Source: Bacillota bacterium (GTDB lineage: Bacteria; Bacillota; Clostridia; Lachnospirales; Lachnospiraceae). From it: a stretch of 8,064 nt of DNA. The stretch covers positions 1-8,064 of the forward strand of contig JAIIAN010000140.1 in the NCBI GenBank assembly GCA_022717655.1, read 5' to 3'. Position 1 is the stretch's first letter. Each line of letters starts with the position of its first letter. The notes under the pieces were generated by a model. The model was not told where the DNA came from. It saw nothing but the letters and a program-made list of their open reading frames with translations, and did no database searches. Positions 1 through 7,300 of this stretch are shown piece after piece. A program made the translations under genes and the position numbers.

Positions 1-15
1 AAATATAATATAATA

Positions 16-36
16 AACCTATCGTGAAAATAGGTT
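16..36 (+). promoter_or_regulatory. Possible 5' leader stem-loop downstream of a -10-like TATAAT
   Basis: A perfect 7-bp inverted repeat (AACCTAT / ATAGGTT) encloses a 7-nt loop. A consensus -10 hexamer TATAAT lies just upstream at 4-9, so a transcript could begin close to the hairpin. The -35 region is outside the window, so the promoter cannot be confirmed. The hairpin could equally be part of the 3' region of an upstream gene. Only the inverted repeat and the hexamer are seen directly; the role is inferred. Confidence 0.35.
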
Positions 37-40
37 ATAT

Positions 41-90
41 AAGACTGTTACAATAGAAAATAATTCTATTCTGACAGTCTTTTGTTTTGT
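41..90 (+). terminator. Intrinsic terminator, or attenuator, ahead of the HMA membrane protein
   Basis: A long hairpin pairs 41-50 with 72-81 (including one G-U pair). After a single C/C mismatch it continues as 52-58 paired with 64-70, closing a 5-nt AATAA loop. The right arm runs directly into a T-rich tract (TTTTGTTTTGTT) ending near 91, which is the arrangement of a rho-independent terminator. It ends about 35 bases before the next start codon. It may end an upstream transcript, or act as an attenuator for a transcript that starts near position 15. No competing antiterminator pairing is obvious. Confidence 0.7.
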
Positions 91-125
91 TCTAACAGAA
101 AAGAGAAAGGATTTGAAATTTTGAA

Positions 126-1475
126 ATGTTAAAACAAGAGCAGTTATACATTAAGGGAATGACCTGTATCAATTGTCAGAAGCGGATAGAGGATGCTTTA
201 AGGGAAAATGCAGGTGTAACCGATGTGTGGGTGAGCTATGAAGAGGGAATAGCGAGAGTTTCCTATCAAACAGAAAAAACTACAACCAAAGAACTTGCAA
301 AAGTGATAGAAGCACTTGGCTATGAAGTCTCTTTTGAAAGAAATTCAAAGGGGAAAGTGGTGTTTCGGACCATTGGACAGTTGATTTTTATTGTCTGTTT
401 ATTCTTCTTATTGCAAAAATCAGGGATTTTAAATCGGCTTTCTCCAAGTTCATTGGCGGATGCAGGCATGGGATATAGCATGTTATTTGTTATTGGTCTC
501 ATAACTTCGATTCATTGTATTGCAATGTGTGGTGGTATTAATTTGTCTCAGACCTTGCAAAAAATAGCGGACAAAGAAGTATCAAGAACAATGTTTAAAA
601 ATACATTCGTCTATAATACAGGACGTGTGATTTCGTATACGATAATTGGAGGAGTACTTGGAGCAGTTGGTGGACTGGCAGGAATGGGGACTGGACTTCA
701 GACTTCCTCTCTTTTTCAGGGGATTTTAAAGCTAATCGCCGGACTATTGATGGTGCTTATGGGAATGAATATGCTTGGAATTTTTCCGAGGTGTCTGAAA
801 TTTTATCTTCGACTTCCGTCTTGGATAAGAAGAAAAGTAGGAAAGAACAGAACTCCATTTTTAGTAGGTTTATGTAATGGACTGATGCCTTGTGGTCCTC
901 TGCAGTCCATGCAGATTGTAGCACTGGCATCGGGAAATGCATTCGTGGGTGCATTATCGATGTTTTGCTTTAGTTTAGGAACCGTTCCGCTTATGCTGGG
1001 ATTTGGGTTTGTTTTTTCCAGCCTTGGCAAACGCTTTACAAGGCAGGTTTTAAAATTTGGTGCAGTTTTAGTGGTAGTTTTAGGGCTTTCTATGATTTCA
1101 CAGGGAAGTGCCTTATCGGGAATAGACAGCAAGGTTTCTGATATATTTTCTAATCCAAAAGAAACCAAAGAAGTACAGGCAAAACAGAATGAAACAGTTG
1201 AGAAAGATGGAGTTCAGTATGTTTCAAGTGTGCTGGAATCTGGAAAATATCCAGATATTACAATAAAAGCAGGAGAACCGGTAGTCTGGAAGATTGAAGC
1301 AGATAAGGGAAGTATAAATGGCTGTAACTATAAGATTTTGTTACAGGATTTTAATATGGAGTATACATTTTCAGAAGGAGAAAATGTGATTGAATTTACG
1401 CCGGAAAAAGAAGGTGTTTATACCTACAGTTGTTGGATGGGTATGATTACAGGAAAGATTTATGTAGAAAAATGA
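126..1475 (+). CDS. HMA - DsbD_2/UreH-like membrane core - cupredoxin fusion protein
   Basis: This is a predicted membrane metal/redox protein of 449 residues. Residues 5-70 form an HMA domain with the metal-binding motif GMTCINC (Cys14, Cys17). Residues 78-326 hold about seven hydrophobic helices and carry HCIAMCGG (130-137) and NGLMPCG (251-257), the signatures of the DsbD_2/UreH-like, TauE/SafE-annotated family. Residues 365-449 resemble a cupredoxin. Likely copper ligands are Cys400, Cys436, Met438 and Met440 in GCN and CWMGM; the usual histidines are not evident. An odd helix count places the HMA domain inside and the cupredoxin outside, consistent with moving or sensing copper or another soft metal. 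Transport is inferred; the substrate is unknown. An in-frame TGA at 114-116 rules out a longer start, and the purine-rich AAAGGA at 106-111 is rather distant (14 nt). The DUF2318 lipoprotein follows after 110 bases without a clear terminator, so the two may share a transcript. Confidence 0.85.
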   Translation: MLKQEQLYIKGMTCINCQKRIEDALRENAGVTDVWVSYEEGIARVSYQTEKTTTKELAKVIEALGYEVSFERNSKGKVVFRTIGQLIFIVCLFFLLQKSGILNRLSPSSLADAGMGYSMLFVIGLITSIHCIAMCGGINLSQTLQKIADKEVSRTMFKNTFVYNTGRVISYTIIGGVLGAVGGLAGMGTGLQTSSLFQGILKLIAGLLMVLMGMNMLGIFPRCLKFYLRLPSWIRRKVGKNRTPFLVGLCNGLMPCGPLQSMQIVALASGNAFVGALSMFCFSLGTVPLMLGFGFVFSSLGKRFTRQVLKFGAVLVVVLGLSMISQGSALSGIDSKVSDIFSNPKETKEVQAKQNETVEKDGVQYVSSVLESGKYPDITIKAGEPVVWKIEADKGSINGCNYKILLQDFNMEYTFSEGENVIEFTPEKEGVYTYSCWMGMITGKIYVEK

Positions 1476-1585
1476 TAATGATGTGAGGGGCAAAAGTAAG
1501 TTTTACCACTCGCTGATGTAAATGGATTGGAAATATTCGCTTAATTAAGAAAGAACTGGAAATAATACAAAAGGAGAATTTACTT

Positions 1586-2248
1586 ATGAAAAAACGTATT
1601 GTAGCAATGATACTGACTGGAATGATGATAGTTACCTTAAATGGATGTGGAACGAAAGAAACAGATGCACAAGAAACGGTAACAGAAACACAAAGCCAGG
1701 ACAGTTCAGAAAATCAGACAGAAGAAAAGCAAGAAGCAGAACAAGAAGAAACAGCACAGGAAGCAGAGAAAACAGACGAGACAGAAAACACAGAAGTGCA
1801 GGAAAAGGAAGACAATGCAACAGAAACAAATAAAACAGAAACAAATGAGGCTGAGAATAATACTGCAAATGAGATAAAAGAAGGTGAAAATCTGGTAATT
1901 CCAATTTCAGATTTATCGGAAAAGGCAACGTTTTATCCGGTAGAAGTAGATGGGACAGAGATGGAAGTAATTGCAGGAAAGGATTCTCAAGGTAAAATCC
2001 GTACGGCTTTTAATACTTGTCAGGTTTGCTATGATTCCGGAAATGGATATTATAGACAGCTGGGAGAGGAACTGGTCTGCCAGAATTGTGGAAATTCCTT
2101 TACAATGGATGTGGTAGGGGAGACAGGAGGTGGATGCAATCCTGTGCCGATTTTGGAAGAAAATAGGACAGTAACGGATTCAGAGATACAGATTTCTTAT
2201 GAATTTTTAAAGGAATCTTCCGATATTTTTGCCAACTGGAGGAGATAA
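1586..2248 (+). CDS. DUF2318 lipoprotein with Glu/Thr-rich linker, putative metal or Fe-S binding
   Basis: This is a 220-residue predicted lipoprotein. The N-terminus has a KKR charge cluster, a hydrophobic stretch and a lipobox LNGC with Cys21 as the lipidation site, so the mature protein should sit on the outer face of the membrane. Residues 24-100 are low complexity, dominated by Glu, Thr, Gln and Asn, and probably act as a flexible spacer through the wall. Residues 110-190 match the DUF2318 pattern: RTAFNTCQVC, YYRQ, LVCQNCGNSF and GGGCNPVPI. They give Cys145, 148, 165, 168 and 184. The family is often annotated as Fe-S-containing and is found near iron uptake systems of the FTR1/P19 type; a metal cofactor here is inferred. 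The RBS AAGGAG at 1571-1576 with 9-nt spacing supports the start. The preceding HMA-cupredoxin gene makes a joint envelope metal/redox role plausible. Confidence 0.85.
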   Translation: MKKRIVAMILTGMMIVTLNGCGTKETDAQETVTETQSQDSSENQTEEKQEAEQEETAQEAEKTDETENTEVQEKEDNATETNKTETNEAENNTANEIKEGENLVIPISDLSEKATFYPVEVDGTEMEVIAGKDSQGKIRTAFNTCQVCYDSGNGYYRQLGEELVCQNCGNSFTMDVVGETGGGCNPVPILEENRTVTDSEIQISYEFLKESSDIFANWRR

Positions 2249-2314
2249 GTCTGAATCAATTAAAGAAATGAAAATGAGACAATTTCCCTTGTTTTTAATC
2301 CGAAAATACTAATT

Positions 2315-2344
2315 CTGGCATTTCTTCACAAACTATGCTATACT
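2315..2344 (+). promoter_or_regulatory. Probable sigma-A promoter of glmS (extended -10)
   Basis: The -10 element TATACT at 2339-2344 is preceded by TG at 2336-2337, giving an extended -10. A partial -35, CTGGCA at 2315-2320 (4 of 6 matches to TTGACA), lies 18 bases upstream. Transcription would start near 2351, leaving a leader of about 60 nt. This is a pattern match only; no start site is measured. Confidence 0.65.
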
Positions 2345-2352
2345 AAACAAGA

Positions 2353-2375
2353 CATGGCGAAATTCATGGCGAAAT
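2353..2375 (+). repeat. Tandem 11-nt direct repeat in the glmS leader
   Basis: CATGGCGAAAT occurs twice (2353-2363 and 2365-2375) with one base between, a 12-base period. It lies immediately after the predicted transcription start of glmS. It could be a repressor operator, an RNA element or a slippage duplication; the sequence does not decide. The repeat also creates a seven-codon frame at 2354-2377 (MAKFMAK, then TGA). Confidence 0.75.
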
Positions 2376-2411
2376 GATTAGGAATATAAACTCATAAAGG
2401 AGAATTAATTT

Positions 2412-4250
2412 ATGTGTGGAATAGTAGGATTTACCGGAGAAAATCAGGCAGCTCCGATTTTACTTGATGGTCTTTCAAAACTGGAATATCGTGGCTATGA
2501 TTCAGCCGGAATTGCAGTTCGTGATGGAGAAAAAGAGACAGAAGTCATTAAAGCAAAAGGTCGATTAAAAGTTTTGGCAGAAAAAACCAATGGTGGGGCT
2601 TCTGTGCCGGGTACCTGTGGAATCGGTCATACCAGATGGGCGACTCATGGCGAACCATCCGAAAACAATGCACATCCGCATATCAGCGATGATGGAAACG
2701 TAGTCGCAGTTCATAACGGAATTATTGAAAATTATCAGGAATTAAAAGATAAATTAACAAGAAAAGGGTATACCTTTTATTCTGCAACGGACACCGAAGT
2801 TGCAGTCAAATTAGTGGATTATTACTATAAAAAATATGAAGGAACTCCCGTGGATGCGATTAATCATGCGCTGATTCGTATCCGTGGTTCTTATGCACTT
2901 GCAATTATGTTTCGGGATTATCCGGAAGAAATCTATGTGGCAAGAAAAGACAGCCCGATGATTCTTGGTCTGGAAAATGGAGAATCTTATATTGCATCTG
3001 ATGTTCCGGCTATCCTTAAGTACACAAGAAACGTATACTATATTGGAAATCTGGAAATGGCCCGTGTAAGAAAGGGGGAAATCACCTTCTATAACTTAGA
3101 CGGAGAAGAGATTCAGAAAGAGATGAAAACCATCGAATGGGATGCGGAAGCCGCAGAAAAAGCCGGTTTTGAACATTTCATGATGAAGGAAATCCATGAA
3201 CAGCCAAAAGCAGTTTTGGATACCTTGAATTCTGTACTGAAAAACGGAGCATTTGATTTATCTGAAGTCGGTCTTAGTGATGAGGATATGGAAAAAATCA
3301 GCCAGATTTATATTGTAGCCTGCGGTTCTGCCTATCATGTAGGTATGGTTGCCCAGTACGTGATTGAAGATTTGGCAAAGATTCCGGTTCGTGTGGAACT
3401 GGCTTCTGAATTCCGTTATCGTAAACCGCTGCTTGATAAGAATGGGCTTGTCATTGTAGTCAGCCAGTCCGGTGAGACCGCGGATAGTCTGGCAGCCCTT
3501 CGTGAAGCAAAAGAAAAAGGAATCCGTACGCTTGGAATTGTCAATGTTGTTGGTTCTTCGATTGCAAGAGAAGCAGATAATGTATTCTATACCCTTGCAG
3601 GACCGGAAATTTCTGTTGCGACCACAAAGGCATACAGCACACAGTTGATTGCTTCTTATGTATTGGCAATTCAGCTTGCAAAAGTAAAGGGACAGATTGA
3701 TGAAGAACAGTATAGTGCTTATGTTGAAGAATTAAAAACCCTTCCGGAGAAGATTAAGAAAATTATTGAAGATAAAGAACGTATTCAGTGGTTTGCTGCG
3801 AAACAGGCAAATGCAAAAGATATTTTCTTTGTCGGAAGAGGAATTGATTATGCAATCTGTATGGAAGGCAGTCTGAAAATGAAAGAAATCAGCTACATTC
3901 ATTCAGAAGCCTATGCAGCAGGAGAATTAAAACATGGAACCATTTCTCTGATTGAAGATGGCACATTAGTAATCGGTGTGCTGACTCAGTCTGAACTGTA
4001 TGAAAAAACCATCAGTAACATGGTAGAATGTAAGAGCCGTGGCGCTTATCTGATGGGACTGACAACTTACGGAAACTACAATATCGAAGATACCGTAAAT
4101 TTTGCGACTTATATTCCAAAAACAGATGAACATTTTGCAACTTCTTTGGCAGTGATTCCATTACAGCTGATGGGATACTATGTCTCTGTAGCAAAAGGTC
4201 TGGATGTCGATAAGCCGAGAAATCTTGCAAAGAGTGTAACGGTAGAGTAA
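2412..4250 (+). CDS. glmS: Glutamine--fructose-6-phosphate aminotransferase (isomerizing)
   Basis: This cytoplasmic enzyme converts fructose-6-phosphate and glutamine to glucosamine-6-phosphate and glutamate, the entry step to UDP-GlcNAc for peptidoglycan and surface polymers. The product has 612 residues, close to the 608 of E. coli GlmS. The N-terminal glutaminase domain starts MCGIVGF with the nucleophile Cys2, followed by EYRGYDSAG, HTRWATHG (73-80), HNGIIENY with Asn102-Gly103, and Asp127. Two SIS domains follow: CGSAYH (304-309) and SQSGETADS (351-359), then GSLKMKE (486-492) and ELKHG. Counterparts of E. coli Lys485, Glu488, His504 and Lys603 are Lys489, Glu492, His508 and Lys607, the last in the conserved C-terminal tail NLAKSVTVE. 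AAAGGAG at 2396-2402, spaced 9 nt from the ATG, fixes the start. It has its own promoter and a hairpin after the stop, so it is probably monocistronic. No glmS ribozyme is visible in the leader. Confidence 0.98.
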   Translation: MCGIVGFTGENQAAPILLDGLSKLEYRGYDSAGIAVRDGEKETEVIKAKGRLKVLAEKTNGGASVPGTCGIGHTRWATHGEPSENNAHPHISDDGNVVAVHNGIIENYQELKDKLTRKGYTFYSATDTEVAVKLVDYYYKKYEGTPVDAINHALIRIRGSYALAIMFRDYPEEIYVARKDSPMILGLENGESYIASDVPAILKYTRNVYYIGNLEMARVRKGEITFYNLDGEEIQKEMKTIEWDAEAAEKAGFEHFMMKEIHEQPKAVLDTLNSVLKNGAFDLSEVGLSDEDMEKISQIYIVACGSAYHVGMVAQYVIEDLAKIPVRVELASEFRYRKPLLDKNGLVIVVSQSGETADSLAALREAKEKGIRTLGIVNVVGSSIAREADNVFYTLAGPEISVATTKAYSTQLIASYVLAIQLAKVKGQIDEEQYSAYVEELKTLPEKIKKIIEDKERIQWFAAKQANAKDIFFVGRGIDYAICMEGSLKMKEISYIHSEAYAAGELKHGTISLIEDGTLVIGVLTQSELYEKTISNMVECKSRGAYLMGLTTYGNYNIEDTVNFATYIPKTDEHFATSLAVIPLQLMGYYVSVAKGLDVDKPRNLAKSVTVE

Positions 4251-4267
4251 AGATAGAAAACAAATCA

Positions 4268-4294
4268 TCTGGCAGTGCAAAAAGCACTGCCAGA
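4268..4294 (+). terminator. GC-rich hairpin after glmS, probable terminator
   Basis: A perfect 11-bp stem (4268-4278 with 4284-4294) closes an AAAAA loop 17 bases after the glmS stop. The strong stem fits an intrinsic terminator, but no T-run follows at once; the first run of T is at 4314-4318. Termination may therefore be partial, or the hairpin may protect the 3' end of the mRNA. The right arm also overlaps the -35 region of the next promoter. Confidence 0.6.
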
Positions 4295-4314
4295 GTTATC
4301 TCAATAGTTATAAT
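4287..4314 (+). promoter_or_regulatory. Probable promoter of the M4-VWA protease gene
   Basis: A consensus -10 TATAAT at 4309-4314 has a partial -35, CTGCCA at 4287-4292 (4 of 6), 16 bases upstream. The -35 lies in the descending arm of the glmS hairpin. The predicted start near 4321 gives a leader of about 67 nt. This is based on pattern only. Confidence 0.5.
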
Positions 4315-4320
4315 TTTTGT

Positions 4321-4346
4321 TTGAGCAAAACTTTTGTCTTGCTTAA
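4321..4346 (+). promoter_or_regulatory. Stem-loop at the predicted 5' end of the M4-VWA transcript
   Basis: Bases 4321-4328 (TTGAGCAA) pair with 4339-4346 (TTGCTTAA), eight pairs including one G-U, around a 10-nt loop. An alternative smaller hairpin, CAAAA-C-TTTTG at 4326-4336, overlaps it. No T-tract follows, so it is not a terminator. A 5' stem-loop that stabilises or regulates the mRNA is a reasonable inference, but nothing in the sequence proves it. Confidence 0.4.
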
Positions 4347-4373
4347 ATATGATTAGATTAACATTTAAGATGA

Positions 4374-4380
4374 GGGAGGG
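4374..4380 (+). promoter_or_regulatory. Ribosome binding site that decides the M4-VWA start
   Basis: GGGAGGG lies 7 nt before ATG 4388. The same frame is open further upstream from TTG 4334, with ATGs at 4349 and 4370, but none of these has a Shine-Dalgarno sequence. Starting at 4388 also places a Lys/Arg-rich segment directly before the membrane helix, as expected for a signal anchor. Confidence 0.8.
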
Positions 4381-4387
4381 CAATACG

Positions 4388-7300
4388 ATGAAAAAGAAAA
4401 AAGAAAAATTTAGACAGCCAAAACAAAAGAAGCATCGAAATCATCACCTGCGTTTCCTGACAAAACTGATTTTGCTGCTGCTTTTGGTAACAGTCGGCAT
4501 GGGGATTTATTATAGTTATCAATTGTTTTTTACTCCGGTTCATCAGGAAACAAAAAGCGAAGATAAGGGACTGACAAAAGAACAAAAGAAAGTAAAAAAG
4601 GAAAGAGAAGCATTAGAAAAACAAGAGCAGGAAAATAAGACATCGATTGACTATATTGCAGATGGAAGTCAGGAGAAAGACGAATCTGTCGGAAAAATTT
4701 CAGATGAATCTGATGCGTTAAATGCATTAAAGGCACTGCAGGGAGAACTTGGAATTGCGGATGTCCAAGAAGAATATCGGGTTTCAGAAGTGAAAGAATT
4801 AGAAGATGTAACCGTTTACGAGATGCAGCAATACTATGAAGGAATTGAAGTCTATGGACGAAGTCTGATGGTAAGTGTAGATGAAAGTGGAAACCTTCAA
4901 AGCGTAAATGGAACGTATGAACAGCCATCTAATGTGGCGGTGGAACCGGAAATTCAGGAATACGATGCACAAGAAGCGGTGGAAGAGTATTTGGAAGAAA
5001 ATGAAGACAATACAGACACAGAAGATTCTGAAAGTTTAGAAAATTCTTATTCTCTGCAGAGTCAGGGATATGTAATCTGTTTTAATGAAAATAATGCAGC
5101 CGAAGCTGGATACTTGTTCTTTGTTGTAATGGGACAGCAAAATACTCCAGTTCAGCAGATTTTTGTCAGTGGAAAAACCGGAGAAATCTTAGCAGATAAC
5201 AGTTTGATTTTGACCGAAAAAGTAACAGGAACGCTTCAGGGGCAGAGAACTTCACAGACACTGGATTATGATAAGCAGGGCGATGAATTTAAACTTTGGG
5301 ATGAAGAGCGCAATATTCAGGTTTATCGTGTGACAACGCCAATTCTTCGTGATTTTAATCAGGACAGTGAGGAAGTTCAGTGGAAGAGTGGAGAAACACC
5401 GGATGCAGGTGCGGTTGATGCATTGGCAAATTTACAGAAAATATATGATTATTATCAGGACACATTTGGAAGAAAAGGAATTACCAATAATGAAAATGAT
5501 AAACTTTATGTAACGGTTGGAATCCAGGATATACGATCAGGAAACAGGATTGTTGATTATAGAGATAATGCGGCAATGTTTGGGACAGACCGAATGGTAA
5601 TTGGAGAAAAATCAGATGGAAGTGCCACTTATGCTGCAGACCTTGATATTATGGGACATGAAACCAATCATGGTGTAGTAAATGCTTCCTCAACCCTTTT
5701 ACAGGGAGTGTATTCAAGTAGTGATGCAAGACAGAAATCTTCCCAGCTTGCAATTGGAGAAGGTCTTGCAGATACCTTTGGGGAATTTGTGGAAGATTAC
5801 AGTGATGATGGAAAATATAATGGTTCCTGCAGTTGGGATAGTGCAGTAAGAAGCATGAAAAATCCAACCGGAATCCTACAGGCAAAGGACTTTCAGGATG
5901 GAGTGACCGATTGTCATGATGGTGCAGGTTTAATTTCTTATCCAACGTATTTGATGGCAACCGGAGTAGATGGAGACAGTAAAAAAGCCATCAGTGATAC
6001 CAAACAGCTTGCAAGTATGTGGTACACTGTGATTTCTCAGACTTCAAGTGTGACCAGTTTTAAAGGAATCCGTCATTTAATGGAAACTCGTGCGCTTGGA
6101 CTTGCGTCAATGGGTCAGCTGACAAATGACCAGGTAGAGGGTGTCATGGATGCTTTTGACGAAGTTGCAATTGAACCGTTGTATGATTATTGTCTGACCG
6201 ATGATTCCGAAGTAATTGTCTATGGAGAAAATAATAAGGCTTATGATAATTATCGGATTCAGGTAAGCCGAAGGTTTGGAGAAGAAGTATTAAATGAAGA
6301 GGTCAAAAGCAAGAAATTAAATCTGAAACTGGATGCCGGAATCTATAATGTGCTTTTGACGGATTTAAATAATGAAGATTTGACCAAAGAATTTACCTTA
6401 ATTGTGAATGATGCAAAAAAAGGACAGAATATTTATCAAAAACAGGCAAAGGTTATGACTCAGTTTGGTGCAAATGTCAGAGATGTTGTACTGACCTTAG
6501 ATGTATCAGGCAGTATGGGTGGCACTCCGATCGAAGAGACAAAAGAAGCAGCACAGAAATTCATTGATACTGTGTACGAAAAAAGCCCACAGACGAGAAT
6601 CAGCATTATTACTTACAGCAGTGATGCGCAGAAGGTGGTGGATTTTACAAACGATAAGGCAAAATTAAAAAATGCGGTTTCTGAAATTTACAGTGGAGGT
6701 GGAACAAATATAGAAGCTGGCTTAAAGAAAGCATATAAGCTGATAAAAAACGAAGAGTCTTTAAAAAAGATTGTTGTCTTGATGAGTGATGGAGAACCGA
6801 CAGAGGGAAAACAAAAAGACGGCAGTTATCGAGAACCGATTCTTAGCATGGCAGATAAGATGAAACAGGATAACCTCATAGTGTATACACTTGGATTTTT
6901 CCATAATTTAGAGGGAGAGAATCTGGGAGAATGTAGACAGCTTATGGCAGACATTGCATCGGAGGGATATCATTATGAAGTCAGCAGTGCCGACTCGATT
7001 CAGTTTGTCTTTGACGATATTGCACAGCAGGTCGGCGGTGGAGAGTATGTTTATATCAAAATAGCGTGTCCGGTGGATGTAACAGTGCAAAAAGATGGTG
7101 AGGTATTACGTTCAGAAAAAGAAAATCAAAATATCCGAACCGGATTTGGAACGCTGTCCTTTGATGGAGAGAAAGATGAAATCAAGATTCTGCGTTTGAA
7201 AAAAGACCAGAACTATGAAATTTGTATCAATGGAACCGGAGACGGTGAGATGGACTACAGCATTGGATTTGTCGATGAAGATGGCACGTATTCAGATATG

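Noticed and set aside
1..125. CopY-type copper operator (TACAnnTGTA) ahead of the HMA gene
   Set aside because: A TACA occurs at 49-52 but no matching TGTA half is present at the right spacing; the bases belong to the terminator hairpin.
803..1168. Minus-strand open frames opposite the HMA fusion gene, and similar ones opposite glmS and the protease gene
   Set aside because: They are low-complexity shadows of well-supported + strand genes, with no recognisable domains or ribosome binding sites.
1540..1549. Ten-base palindrome CTTAATTAAG between the two metal genes
   Set aside because: An all-but-AT palindrome of this size is expected by chance in AT-rich DNA, and no promoter aligns with it.
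1645..1833. Second + strand frame rich in Arg/Asn inside the lipoprotein gene
   Set aside because: It is an out-of-frame reading of the purine-rich linker; the lipoprotein frame has the lipobox and the DUF2318 motifs.
2276..2295. Hairpin with T-run after the DUF2318 gene as a terminator
   Set aside because: The stem has only one G-C pair plus A-T and G-U pairs, which is too weak to call. The end of the transcript is left unassigned.
4334..4387. Upstream in-frame extension of the M4-VWA gene (TTG 4334, ATG 4349, ATG 4370)
   Set aside because: No ribosome binding site precedes these codons, while ATG 4388 has GGGAGGG at good spacing. The extension would also overlap the predicted leader stem-loop.
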